Below, piece after piece: positions 31,308 to 39,501 of a stretch of 64,000 nucleotides of DNA. Position 1 is the stretch's first letter. Each line of letters begins with the position of its first letter. The DNA lies in contig CAVXBV010000010.1 of assembly GCA_963760125.1 (NCBI GenBank), forward strand, positions 62,001 to 126,000. The letters run 5' to 3'. Origin of the DNA: RYN-111 sp963760125 (GTDB lineage Bacteria > Actinomycetota > Actinomycetes > Mycobacteriales > SCTD01). The position numbers were made by a program, and so were the translations under genes. The notes under the pieces were generated by a model. The model saw only the letters and a list, made by a program, of their open reading frames with translations. It was not told the origin of the DNA and did no database searches.

Positions 31308-31475
31308 ATGGCGGCCATGAAGCCGCGTACGGGCGACGGCCCGCTCGAGGTCACCAAGGAGGGTCGCGGCATCGTCATGCGCGTCCCGCTGGAGGGTGGC
31401 GGACGGTTGGTCGTGGAGCTCAACGCCGAAGAGGCCACGAACCTCGGCGACGCCCTCAAGGCTGTCGTCTCCTAG
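31308..31475 (+). CDS. DUF3117 small conserved actinobacterial protein
   Basis: The 55-residue protein begins MAAMKPRTGDGPLEVTKEGR and ends with NAEEATNLGDALKAVV, matching DUF3117 across its length. Function is unknown despite strong conservation (Rv1211-like). ATG 31308 has GGAGG at 31296-31300. The 165 nt upstream to the enoyl-CoA hydratase hold its promoter. The aminopeptidase gene starts 2 nt after the stop. Confidence 0.93.
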   Translation: MAAMKPRTGDGPLEVTKEGRGIVMRVPLEGGGRLVVELNAEEATNLGDALKAVVS

Positions 31476-31477
31476 GC

Positions 31478-32984
31478 GTGGCCCGACTCCCTGCCGCTCC
31501 CCTGCCTGAGCTGTCCCTCGCCGGCGCACCCGGTGCGGTCGAGGTCCTCGCCTGCGCCACGCGCCCAGGTGAGGACGGGCCGGTCGTGCTCGGCGAGGTG
31601 GACGACCTTGGCGTTCTCGCTCGGGACAAGGCCAAGGGTGAGGCCGGCGAGGTCGTGGCCGTGCCGTCGCCCGAACGGGTGCTGCTCGTGGGCACGGGGG
31701 ACGGCTCGCCCGGCGCGCTACGCAAGGCAGGGGCCGCTGTGGTCCGACGCGCGTTCACCTCGGCGTCGCTGAGCCTCGACCTACGCGGGCTCAGCCTCAC
31801 CGACGAGGGGCTGCGCGCGCTGGTCGAGGGGCTCCTGCTCGCGTCGTACACCTACAGCGGGAAGCCCGTGTCCACGCCCCGCGCCCTCAAGCGGGTCGAG
31901 ATCGTGGTGGCAGACCCGTCAGCCCTGCAGCCGGCTCTGGTCGCGGGACAGCACGTCGCCCGCGCGGTCGCGACGGCGCGCGAGCTCGTCAACACCCCGC
32001 CCGACGTGACGTCGCCGCAGTGGCTCGCCGCTCAGGCGTCCTCACTGCTCAAGGGCCTGACCGTCCGGGTGCGCGACGACAAGGTTCTGCGGGCCGAGGG
32101 CTGGGGCGGCGTCGTCGCGGTCGGCATGGGCTCCTCCCGTCCGCCGCGCGTCGTCGAGGCGACGTACGACGGGGGCGGATCGACCCACGTCGTGCTGGTC
32201 GGCAAGGGGATCACCTTCGACACCGGCGGCATCTCGATCAAGCCGAACGCCGGCATGCAGAGCATGAAGATGGACATGGGCGGTGCCGCGGCCGTGCTCG
32301 CTGCGCTGCGGGCCGTGGCCGACCTCGGTCTCCCGATCAAGGTCACCGTCGTCGCCTGCCTCGCCGAGAACATGCCCAGCGGCGCAGCGCAGCGGCCGTC
32401 GGACGTCATCACGCAGTACGGCGGACGGACGGTCGAGGTCCTCAACACCGACGCCGAGGGACGCCTGGTGCTGGCCGATGGCATCGCGTACGCCGACCAG
32501 GTGCTCCAGGCGGACGTGATCGTCGACGTCGCGACCCTGACCGGCGCGATGCCCGTGGCTCTCGGGCCGCGCGTGGCGGGGTTGTTCGTCACCGAGGACC
32601 GGTTGGCCGGTCAGCTCGAGGCCGCCGCCGAGGCCTCCGGCGAGCGCGTGTGGCGGATGCCGCTGGTGGAGGACTACCGGGCGTCGCTGGAGTCCACGAG
32701 CGCCGACCTGCGCAACATCGGCGACCCCCGGCTGAAGATGCAGGGCGGGTCGATCGTGGCCGCGCTGTTCCTGCGCGAGTTCGCCGGCGGGCGGCCTGTT
32801 GGCGCACATCGACATCGCCGGGCCCGCGTGGACCGGCAGCGACGACGCTGAGCTCACCAAGGGCGGCACCGGGTACGGCGTCCGGCTGCTCGTGTCCTGG
32901 CTCGAGGCGCTGTCGGCTGTGCCAGTGAAGAAGGCTCCTGCCACGAAGGCGCCCGCGAAGAAGAAGCCCGCCGCGCGCCGGTAG
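31478..32984 (+). pseudogene. pepA: Leucyl aminopeptidase (M17), interrupted by a 1-nt frameshift
   Basis: The first frame (31478 to about 32790) encodes the M17 N-terminal domain and most of the catalytic domain: GKGITFDTGGISIKPN with the metal lysine/aspartate, MDMGGAAAVL, NTDAEGRLVLADG and LTGAMPVALG. At the GGG run near 32788-32793 the frame is lost; deleting one G restores FAGGGLLAHIDIAGPAW and the rest of the family C-terminus in the next frame, ending at 32984 with a Lys/Ala/Pro-rich tail. The enzyme would cleave N-terminal residues from peptides and uses two metal ions. The indel may be a sequencing error, in which case the gene is intact at about 501 residues. Confidence 0.88.
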
Positions 32985-33055
32985 GTCAGTTCTTCGGCGT
33001 CAGCACCAGCGCGCGTCCGTCGGCGGCTTGCAGGTCCCCGGCACCAGCGTCACGG

Positions 33056-34618
33056 TCATGCGGCGTGTGGCCAGCTGCTTGTGTCGATCTCTGTGGCTGT
33101 GGTGGGCCAGCTGAGGCGGGGGTGCTGGATGGCGGTGTGGTCGGCGGGGTGGTGGCGTGCCGGGGTGGTCCAGGTGTCGCCTTGGGGGTTGGTCCAGCTG
33201 GTGCTGCCGTCGGGGTGGGGGGTGAGGGTCCAGCCGCCGTGGGTTTTGGCGTTGTGGCAGCGGCGGCTGACGGGTCCGAGGTTGTTGGGGCTGGTCGGTC
33301 CGGTGGGGTGGGGCTGCCAGTGTTCGAGGTCGCAGCGGTGGGCGGGGATGGCGCAGCCGGGGGCGGTGCAGCGGGTGTCGCGCAGGCGGAGGAGGTCGGT
33401 GAGGGCTGCGCTGGGGTCGTGCTGCGGTTCGGTGTGGTCGTGCAGGGTGCTGGGGCGGTGGACCAGGTGCAGCAGGGTGAGCTCGAGCAGGAGCTCGGGG
33501 GGCAGGTCCGGGGGATCAGGCGGTGCGGCGCGGCCGGCTCGGGGTTGTCGCGGGCGGGGTGGGTCGGGTTCGATCGGGTCGAGGGCGAGGATCCGGCCGG
33601 TGTGGCGGTCGGTGCAGGCTTTGCGGAGCTCGGCGGTCGCGAGCAGCTCGCGGGCGTGGGCGCCGGTGACCGGCCCGTAGCCGAGGAGTTCGGCTCCGCC
33701 GTCGCGGAGGTCCAGGGCGGTCTCGACGGGCACGAGGATGACGGCCTGGATCCGCTTGTGCCGACGCCGGGTCGTGGCGGGGGTCTCCAGTGTGTCGCTG
33801 GTGCGCAGTCCGGTGAGCCCGCGGTCGTGCAGGAACGTGAGCCACGACGGGCCGGCCGTGATGTCGCAGCCCGGGCCGGCCGCAGCTGCCTCGTCCCCGT
33901 CCACGGCGGCTTGTGTGCTCGTGGGGTCGGTGTGCAGGTGGGAGAGGGCGAACGCGGGGAGGTGGGTGAACAGGTCGGCGCGTTGCTGGTCCTTAGTGCG
34001 GGGGTCGGTGGGGTCGAAGGTCGCGTCGGCGAGCTGGCCGAGGGCGCGCAGGAACGCGCCGGCGTCTTCGGCGGACTGCTCGGCGCCGATGAGGGCGCGG
34101 CCGTCGGGGCGGGAGCTGTTCCAGACGAGCCGGTCGTCCTTGGCCTTCTGGCGGCGGTCTTCGGCGGCGTGCTCATCGACGCTGAGGATCGCGGCGCGGA
34201 CTTCCCGGCGGGTGTCGCTGGGCGTCATGCCGGTGATGCGGGGCAGGACGCGGGCTTCGACCTGTCCGCTGAGGCTGGCGCGGGTGTCGTCGGGGAGCTC
34301 GAGGGTCTCGTGCACGATGACCCGGCCCTGTCCGATGGTGAGCTGCCCGGTGCGCAGGTGGGCCAGGGTGAGGGGGAGGTGGTGGACCAGGTGCTGCGCG
34401 AGGCGCATCCGGGTGACGGCGGTGGTCTGCGCGACCTGCAGCGCCATCGAGACCTCGAGGGACAGGTAGGGCCGAGCGGGGTCGTTCCGGCCGGACCAGA
34501 GCTCCTCGACCGCCACCAGCGCGAGGGCCTGCTCGGCGTAGAGGACGGCCTCGGCGCGAGCGAGGTCGGAGACCTGCGCGAGGACCTCGCGCTTCGCCTC
34601 CGCGGTGGCTACTGACAT
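33056..34618 (-). CDS. HNH endonuclease, DUF222 / 13E12-repeat family
   Basis: The 520-residue protein has the DUF222 (13E12) helical domain in its N-terminal 300 residues and a C-terminal HNH-type nuclease motif: CTAPGCAIPAHRCDLEHWQP, then NNLGPVSRRCHNAKTHGG (about 415-460). Such genes occur in many copies in actinobacteria and in REP13E12 elements, and are thought to be selfish or phage-associated. The upstream 149 nt are much more AT-rich than the window, which suggests recent acquisition. No terminal repeats are visible. ATG 34618 begins the family's usual N-terminus. Confidence 0.9.
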   Translation of the reverse strand: MSVATAEAKREVLAQVSDLARAEAVLYAEQALALVAVEELWSGRNDPARPYLSLEVSMALQVAQTTAVTRMRLAQHLVHHLPLTLAHLRTGQLTIGQGRVIVHETLELPDDTRASLSGQVEARVLPRITGMTPSDTRREVRAAILSVDEHAAEDRRQKAKDDRLVWNSSRPDGRALIGAEQSAEDAGAFLRALGQLADATFDPTDPRTKDQQRADLFTHLPAFALSHLHTDPTSTQAAVDGDEAAAAGPGCDITAGPSWLTFLHDRGLTGLRTSDTLETPATTRRRHKRIQAVILVPVETALDLRDGGAELLGYGPVTGAHARELLATAELRKACTDRHTGRILALDPIEPDPPRPRQPRAGRAAPPDPPDLPPELLLELTLLHLVHRPSTLHDHTEPQHDPSAALTDLLRLRDTRCTAPGCAIPAHRCDLEHWQPHPTGPTSPNNLGPVSRRCHNAKTHGGWTLTPHPDGSTSWTNPQGDTWTTPARHHPADHTAIQHPRLSWPTTATEIDTSSWPHAA

Positions 34619-34679
34619 GCATCGAACATACCAGCGAAAGCCGACAAAAACAAGCCCCTGGGGGTAAGAAAAACTGAGT

Positions 34680-34706
34680 ATTATCAGGCCATCTCAGGCG
34701 AGGCAA
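34680..34706 (-). promoter_or_regulatory. Candidate promoter for the HNH endonuclease gene
   Basis: On the minus strand TTGCCT (34701-34706) and GATAAT (34680-34685) are separated by 15 nt, in an AT-rich patch. The spacing is short for a sigma-70-type promoter. The pair is also spanned by a CTGAG/CTCAG inverted repeat (34674-34697). Confidence 0.35.
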
Positions 34707-34767
34707 CCCTGCGTCTTTCAGCCGTTCGGCCACCAACCGGCCCGCTCCACGTCAGTGCGACGGCGGG

Positions 34768-35418
34768 TCACTCGCCGGTGACGACCGCCGCGAGCAGACC
34801 GCTTCCGAGCGGGAGCAGCGTGGGCACCAGGCGCGGGTCCTCACGCACGGTCCGCGCGAGCTCGCGCAGGGCCACCGTCTCGGCATCGCGCGCCCCCGGG
34901 TCGGCGACGCGTCCATCGTTGAGCGCGCCGAGGAACACCACGGCCCCGCCGGGACGGAGCAGTCGCATCGCCGCAGCCAGGTAGTCGGAGTACTCGGTGC
35001 GCGCCGCGTCGCACACGACCAGGTCGTACGCCCCGTCCGACAGCCGAGGGAGCACTTCCAGCGCACGCCCGGAGATCAGCCGCACACGGCCCGAACCGAA
35101 CCCGGCCTCCGTCAGCGACTGCCGGGCCAGCCGCTGGTGCTCGGTCTCCGGGTCGATGGTGGTGAGCACGCCCTCGGGGTGCATCCCGCGCAGCAGCCAC
35201 AGCGCGGACACGCCGGCACCGGTGCCGAGCTCGACCACCGCCTTGGCACCCGACACCGCGGCGAGCAGGCGAAGGGCCGACCCGGTGGCCCCGTCGACGT
35301 GGCGCACACCTACTTCGGCGGCGCGGGCCTGAGCGGTGTGCAGCGCGTCATCGGCCGGCTGCCACACCTCCAGCCAGGCGCTGACCGCCGTCTCGGTGCC
35401 CGTCTGCTCTGCGCTCAT
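34768..35418 (-). CDS. O-methyltransferase family 3, SAM-dependent
   Basis: The 216-residue class I methyltransferase shows the SAM-binding motif VVELGTGAGVSALWLL (about 61-76), IDPETEHQ (motif II) and LVVCDAARTEYSDY (motif IV). It is the catechol-O-methyltransferase-like protein usually found divergent from sigE (Rv1220c-like). Its substrate is unknown. ATG 35418 is supported by a leaderless box on the minus strand. It diverges from sigE with 110 nt between. Confidence 0.9.
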   Translation of the reverse strand: MSAEQTGTETAVSAWLEVWQPADDALHTAQARAAEVGVRHVDGATGSALRLLAAVSGAKAVVELGTGAGVSALWLLRGMHPEGVLTTIDPETEHQRLARQSLTEAGFGSGRVRLISGRALEVLPRLSDGAYDLVVCDAARTEYSDYLAAAMRLLRPGGAVVFLGALNDGRVADPGARDAETVALRELARTVREDPRLVPTLLPLGSGLLAAVVTGE

Positions 35419-35424
35419 GGGGCG

Positions 35425-35430
35425 AACCTA
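35425..35430 (-). promoter_or_regulatory. Leaderless -10 box for the O-methyltransferase gene
   Basis: Minus-strand TAGGTT ends 6 nt before ATG 35418. Confidence 0.45.
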
Positions 35431-35486
35431 TCGCCCGACCCGTCCAGGAGGCGCTGAGCGACGAACGCTGAGGTGCAACGAGTCCC

Positions 35487-35513
35487 GGGAACGCCCCCTG
35501 CCCACGCGGCGTT
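35487..35513 (+). promoter_or_regulatory. Candidate ECF sigma (SigE-type) promoter upstream of sigE
   Basis: GGGAAC at 35487-35492 and CGTT at 35510-35513, spaced by 17 nt, match the general -35/-10 pattern of SigE/SigH-type ECF promoters. If used, transcription would start near 35520 and leave almost no leader before ATG 35529, so translation may then begin at ATG 35586. Autoregulation is inferred, not shown. Confidence 0.35.
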
Positions 35514-35528
35514 GGAAGGAACAGACAC

Positions 35529-36182
35529 ATGACCGTCAGCGAACGTTCAGGTTATCCACAGGTTGAGCGAGGCACACTCCGTTCCATGGCCAACTCCGCA
35601 ACCGTCCCCGTGACCAGCGTCGATGAGGCCTGGGTTCCCCCCACGTGGGACGACGTCGTGCGCAACCACTCGGCGCGCGTCTACCGGCTGGCCTACCGCC
35701 TCACCGGCAACCGCTACGACGCCGAGGACCTCACGCAGGAGGTCTTCGTCCGCGTCTTCCGCTCCCTCTCGAGCTACACCCCCGGCACGTTCGAGGGCTG
35801 GCTGCACCGCATCACGACCAACCTGTTCCTGGACATGGTCCGGCGGCGGGCCCGCATCCGCTTCGACGCCCTCCCGGACGACGCGGAGCGGATTCCCGGC
35901 CGCGAGCGCAGCCCCCAGCAGGTGTACGACGACGAGCACTTCGACGGCGACGTCCAGGCGGCGCTCGATGCGCTCCCGCCGGACTTCCGTGCCGCCGTGG
36001 TCCTGTGTGACCTGGAGGGCCTGTCGTACGAGGAGATCGCCGCGACCCTGGGCATCAAGATCGGCACCGTCCGCAGCCGCATCCACCGCGGACGCTCCCA
36101 GCTGCGTGCCGCGCTCGCGCACCGCGCCCCGGGCGCCCCGGTGCTCGACGCGTACCTGGAGCCGGAGGCCGCACTGTCGTGA
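35529..36182 (+). CDS. sigE: RNA polymerase ECF sigma factor SigE
   Basis: The 217-residue protein has region 2 (YRLAYRLTGNRYDAEDLTQEVFVRVF, about 48-75) and region 4 (LDALPPDFRAAVVLCDLEGLSYEEIAATLGIKIGTVRSRIHRGR, about 140-190), the ECF layout. It directs envelope and oxidative stress promoters. The downstream anti-sigma, RseB-like, HtrA and TatB genes place it as the SigE orthologue. ATG 35529 has GGAAGGA at 35514-35520; a second start at 35586 (MANSATVP) would give a 198-residue form. A perfect DnaA-box 9-mer lies between the two starts. Confidence 0.92.
   Translation: MTVSERSGYPQVERGTLRSMANSATVPVTSVDEAWVPPTWDDVVRNHSARVYRLAYRLTGNRYDAEDLTQEVFVRVFRSLSSYTPGTFEGWLHRITTNLFLDMVRRRARIRFDALPDDAERIPGRERSPQQVYDDEHFDGDVQAALDALPPDFRAAVVLCDLEGLSYEEIAATLGIKIGTVRSRIHRGRSQLRAALAHRAPGAPVLDAYLEPEAALS
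35552..35560 (+). promoter_or_regulatory. Perfect DnaA-box 9-mer inside the 5' end of sigE
   Basis: TTATCCACA matches the consensus DnaA box exactly. It lies in sigE codons just before the alternative start at 35586. I see no second copy close by, so it is not an origin. It could be a DnaA-responsive site or chance. Confidence 0.3.
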
Positions 36183-36658
36183 GCAGCCACCTCGGCCTGG
36201 CGGCCACCGCGTTCGTCGACGGCGAGCTCGACCACGTCCGACGGGACGAGGTCCTCGCTCACCTGACGCACTGCGACGGCTGCCGCGCCGAGGTCGACGC
36301 GCTCCGACGGTTCAAGGCGGCCCTCCGCGGGTCTGCGGCCGCCCCCCGCGTGCCGATGGACCTGACGTCCCGACTGCTCGCGGCGACGCAGCAGCCAGCC
36401 CTTCCCCTGGCGCTGCCCGCACCGCGCGCGCCTCGACGTTCCTCGCTGCACCCCCGCGTCCGTCGTACGGCGGTGGGCGGCGCCGTCGTCGCGCTGGGCC
36501 TCGGCGGGGCGCTCACGCTGGCCGGCCCCCCGCCGCGCGAGCCGGTCGTGCCGGTCGACCCCACCAGCGTGCGCTTCGTCACCGACCACGGAACGACCTC
36601 GACCGAGGTGCCCTTCACGGAGCTCGATGTCGTGTCCGTCGTGCGGACCCTGCCGTGA
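36179..36658 (+). CDS. rseA: Anti-sigma factor with zinc-finger motif (RseA-like)
   Basis: The 159-residue protein has an N-terminal zinc-binding anti-sigma domain with the HLTHCDGCRAEVD motif (H-x3-C-x2-C, about residues 29-40). One TM helix (about 97-115) and a short extracytoplasmic tail follow. It should bind SigE at the membrane and release it on stress. GTG 36179 overlaps the sigE stop in GTGA, implying coupled translation at near-equal amounts. An RseB-like gene follows. Confidence 0.88.
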   Translation: MSSHLGLAATAFVDGELDHVRRDEVLAHLTHCDGCRAEVDALRRFKAALRGSAAAPRVPMDLTSRLLAATQQPALPLALPAPRAPRRSSLHPRVRRTAVGGAVVALGLGGALTLAGPPPREPVVPVDPTSVRFVTDHGTTSTEVPFTELDVVSVVRTLP

Positions 36659-36677
36659 CACCGCCTCGCCCACCGTC

Positions 36678-37745
36678 GTGAGCAGGTTGCTGCGCGCCCG
36701 CGCGCTGCTGCTGGTCGCGGGGACCGCGGTGCTCGTCGTGGGGTTGCCGTCCGCGGCGGTCACCTCGCCGAGCGCCGGCCGCGAGGGCTCCGCCCCGCGG
36801 GGCGACAGCACCCGGGCGCTCGGCCTGCTGGCGACGGCTGCCGACGCCGCGACGTCCCAGACCTGGAAGGGCGTGCAGCACGTCGTCAGCGTGCGCGACG
36901 GGCAGCCGAGCTTGCGCATGCTGCAGGTGACCCACCGTGGTGGTCGGGGCAGCGTGGTCCAGGACCTGTCGGGCGCCGTGACACCTTCTGAGCTCACCGT
37001 TGACGCGGTCGATCCCGGCCTGCTGAGCCTGCTCGCGGCGCACTACGACCTCGCGGTCAGCGGGACGGGACGGTGCGCCGGTCACCCGGCCGTTGTCGTC
37101 GAGGCCCGTCGACCGGGCCAGAGCGGCGCGCGTGGTGTGGCTGCCCGCTTCTGGGTGGACCGCAGCACGGGTCTGGTGCTGCGGCGGGACGTGCTGGACC
37201 GCTCGGGCTCGGTGGTCCGCAGCGCGGCGTACGTCAGCATCGACACCGAGGCGCCCGAGCGTCCCGCGTTGGAGCTGGTCAACCACTCCCTGCCCGTCTC
37301 CGGGTCCCGGCTCGACGTGTCCGATCTGCTCGAGCTCAAGGAGGCCGGCTGGCCGGTGAGCTTCAGCCTGCCTGCGGGTCTGGACCTGTTCGAGGCGAGG
37401 TGGCACGGCGAGGGGGCGCAGGAGGTGCTGCAGACGTCGTACTCCGACGGGTTGTCGACCACCTCCCTGTTCCTCCAGCGCGGCGTGCCGGCCGCGACGC
37501 CCAGCGGGACACCGCGTCGCGTCGGCAAGGGGACCGCGTGGGTGAGCGCCGGAACGCCGGAGCGCGTGGTCTGGTCCGGTGGCGGCTACACCTGGACGCT
37601 GGTGTCGGACGCCCCGACGGGCGTGGTGGACGACGCGTTGCTGGCGCTGCCGCACCTCGCGCCCGCTCCGCCGCGCGACGGCGTGGCGGCTCGGGCGTGG
37701 CGGGGCATGTCTCGCGTCGGCGGGTGGTTGAACCCCTTCGAGTAG
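36678..37745 (+). CDS. Secreted MucB/RseB-like sigma-E regulatory protein
   Basis: The 355-residue protein begins with a signal peptide or anchor (RALLLVAGTAVLVVGLPSAAV, about 7-27). The region after residue 50 resembles the MucB/RseB N-terminal LolA-like domain (SQTWKGVQHVVSV, FWVDRSTGLVLRRDVLDRSG, YVSIDTEAPERP). RseB binds the anti-sigma factor outside the membrane and senses lipids or lipoproteins. Its position between the anti-sigma gene and htrA supports this. GTG 36678 is chosen because the signal peptide follows directly. Confidence 0.8.
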   Translation: MSRLLRARALLLVAGTAVLVVGLPSAAVTSPSAGREGSAPRGDSTRALGLLATAADAATSQTWKGVQHVVSVRDGQPSLRMLQVTHRGGRGSVVQDLSGAVTPSELTVDAVDPGLLSLLAAHYDLAVSGTGRCAGHPAVVVEARRPGQSGARGVAARFWVDRSTGLVLRRDVLDRSGSVVRSAAYVSIDTEAPERPALELVNHSLPVSGSRLDVSDLLELKEAGWPVSFSLPAGLDLFEARWHGEGAQEVLQTSYSDGLSTTSLFLQRGVPAATPSGTPRRVGKGTAWVSAGTPERVVWSGGGYTWTLVSDAPTGVVDDALLALPHLAPAPPRDGVAARAWRGMSRVGGWLNPFE

Positions 37746-37811
37746 CTCGTCCGCGCGAGCGCCCATCCCGTCCCTCACCACACCTGACCATCCCCCGTTC
37801 GGAGGAGACCC

Positions 37812-39119
37812 GTGCCCGACCAGCCTGCCCCCTGGTGGAGTGCCTCGGCAGAGCCGAGCAGCCCTCCCGTGACCGTCGTCGACCCGTGGGCGGCGCCCCC
37901 GGCCGCGCCCCCCGTCGCGGCCAGCGAGCCCCTGACGGGCGCGCTGGCGTGGGGCTACCCCACCGAGCCGGTCGGTTCGGCCGAGGGCGGACCGCACCGC
38001 CGGCCGGCCTGGGTGTTCGGCGCGACGATCCTGGCGACCGCGCTCCTCGCGGGCAGTGCCGGTGGCTACGTGGGAGCGCGCGGCGCCCCGGACCGGGTGC
38101 CGACCGCGGCCGATCTGCGGGACGGCGGGGCGACCATCCCGGCTGTCGCGAGCGACGCGCCGGTCGTGCGTCCGGCGACGTCCGTCGCGGGCATCGCCGC
38201 GAAGGTCCTGCGCAGTGTGGTCAGCATCGACGTGTCCACCGGCCTCGAGGGCGGGACGGGTTCGGGCATCGTGCTCCGCAAGGACGGCTACGTCCTGACG
38301 AACAACCACGTGGTGGCCGGCGCGGCCGAGGGCGGCTCGATCACGGTGGCCTTCAACGGCGACGGCGCGGTCGACCTGCCCGCCGACGTCGTAGGGCTCG
38401 ACCCTGAGACCGATCTCGCGGTCATCAAGGTTCGCGGCAAGGGGCTCAGCCTCACGCCGGCCGTCCTCGGCAGCTCGTCCGGTCTGGTGGTCGGTGACCC
38501 GGTGGTGGCTGTCGGTTCTCCGCTCGGCCTCGCGGGCACCGTGACCTCCGGGATCATCAGTGCCCTCAACCGGACCGTGCGGGTGCCGGGCGAGAGCGGT
38601 GGGGCCGGCATCCCGCTGTTCAACGCGATCCAGACGGACGCGGCCATCAACCCGGGCAACTCCGGCGGCCCGCTCGTCGACCTCGGGGGCCGTGTCATCG
38701 GCATCAACTCAGCCATCGCAACGCTGAGCGGCTCCTCGGGCGACAGCCAGTCGGGGAGCATCGGCGTGGGGTTCGCCATCCCCGTGGACGAGGCGCGCTC
38801 GATCGCCGAGCAGCTCATCCGCACCGGTACGGCGACCCACCCGGTCATCGGGGTCTCGGCCACGACGGTCGGCAATGACGGCATCGGGGCGCGCGGTGCC
38901 CGCATCGCTGAGCTCCTGGCCGGCGGGGCCGCGGAGCGGGCTGGGCTGCGGGTCGGAGACATCATCACGAAGGTCGGCGACGAGGCCGTGACGAGCGTGG
39001 ACACCCTCGTGGTCCGCCTGCGGGAGTACCGCGTCGGGGACACGGTGACCGTCGCCTATCGGCGCGGGGGCGTCACGAAGACCGCACGGGTAGTCCTGCA
39101 GGACAAGAAGGCCTCGTAG
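37812..39119 (+). CDS. htrA: HtrA/DegP-type serine protease with PDZ domain
   Basis: The 435-residue protein has a Pro/Ala-rich cytoplasmic N-terminus, one TM helix (about 68-90), a trypsin-like protease domain and one C-terminal PDZ domain (about 340-430). The catalytic triad is visible: His in LTNNHVVAG, Asp in ETDLAVIKV, Ser in INPGNSGGPLV. It degrades or refolds damaged exported proteins and belongs to the SigE stress cassette. GTG 37812 follows GGAGGAG at 37800-37806. Confidence 0.94.
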   Translation: MPDQPAPWWSASAEPSSPPVTVVDPWAAPPAAPPVAASEPLTGALAWGYPTEPVGSAEGGPHRRPAWVFGATILATALLAGSAGGYVGARGAPDRVPTAADLRDGGATIPAVASDAPVVRPATSVAGIAAKVLRSVVSIDVSTGLEGGTGSGIVLRKDGYVLTNNHVVAGAAEGGSITVAFNGDGAVDLPADVVGLDPETDLAVIKVRGKGLSLTPAVLGSSSGLVVGDPVVAVGSPLGLAGTVTSGIISALNRTVRVPGESGGAGIPLFNAIQTDAAINPGNSGGPLVDLGGRVIGINSAIATLSGSSGDSQSGSIGVGFAIPVDEARSIAEQLIRTGTATHPVIGVSATTVGNDGIGARGARIAELLAGGAAERAGLRVGDIITKVGDEAVTSVDTLVVRLREYRVGDTVTVAYRRGGVTKTARVVLQDKKAS

Positions 39120-39165
39120 GCTCTCGCCTGCGCAGGACACGACGACCAAGGCTCGGAGGCACCAG

Positions 39166-39498
39166 GTGTTCGGAGGGCTCGGCTGGCCGGAGGCGACGGT
39201 CCTGTTGCTGCTTGCCCTGTTCGTGTTCGGCCCCGACCGGCTCCCCGGGATCGCAGCGGACGCGGGCAAGACGCTCCGCAAGTTCCGCGGCTACCTCAAG
39301 GGGATGCGGGACGACCTGAGCAGCGAGCTGGGACCGGAGATCGGCGAGCTCGACCTCAAGTCCCTCGACCCTCGAGAGTTCGTGCGCAAGCACCTGCTCG
39401 AGGACGAGGACGACACCCCGGCGGTCGAGAAGGTCCCTGCCCGCCGTACGTCGTTGCTGCCCGGAGAAGCCGTCCCGTGGGACCCGGACACGACCTGA
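39166..39498 (+). CDS. tatB: Sec-independent protein translocase subunit TatB
   Basis: The 110-residue protein starts with one TM helix (WPEATVLLLLALFVFGPDRLP, residues 6-26) with the TatA/B-type FGPDRLP hinge. An amphipathic helix and an acidic tail follow. It forms the substrate-receptor complex with TatC for folded twin-arginine proteins. A Tat-like substrate occurs in this window (the hydrolase at 47337-48197). The GTG start directly precedes the helix. It converges on mrp with 3 nt between. Confidence 0.9.
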   Translation: MFGGLGWPEATVLLLLALFVFGPDRLPGIAADAGKTLRKFRGYLKGMRDDLSSELGPEIGELDLKSLDPREFVRKHLLEDEDDTPAVEKVPARRTSLLPGEAVPWDPDTT

Positions 39499-39501
39499 CG
39501 G

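Noticed and set aside
34704..34740. A minus-strand stretch (GGCCGAACGGCTGAAAGACG) resembling the D-arm of a class II tRNA
   Set aside because: No matching acceptor stem, variable arm or T-arm follows, so it is not a tRNA gene. A fragment left by integration is possible but unsupported.
35552..35560. A replication origin suggested by the perfect DnaA box
   Set aside because: Only one box is seen, it lies within sigE, and there is no AT-rich unwinding region or dnaA/dnaN neighbourhood.
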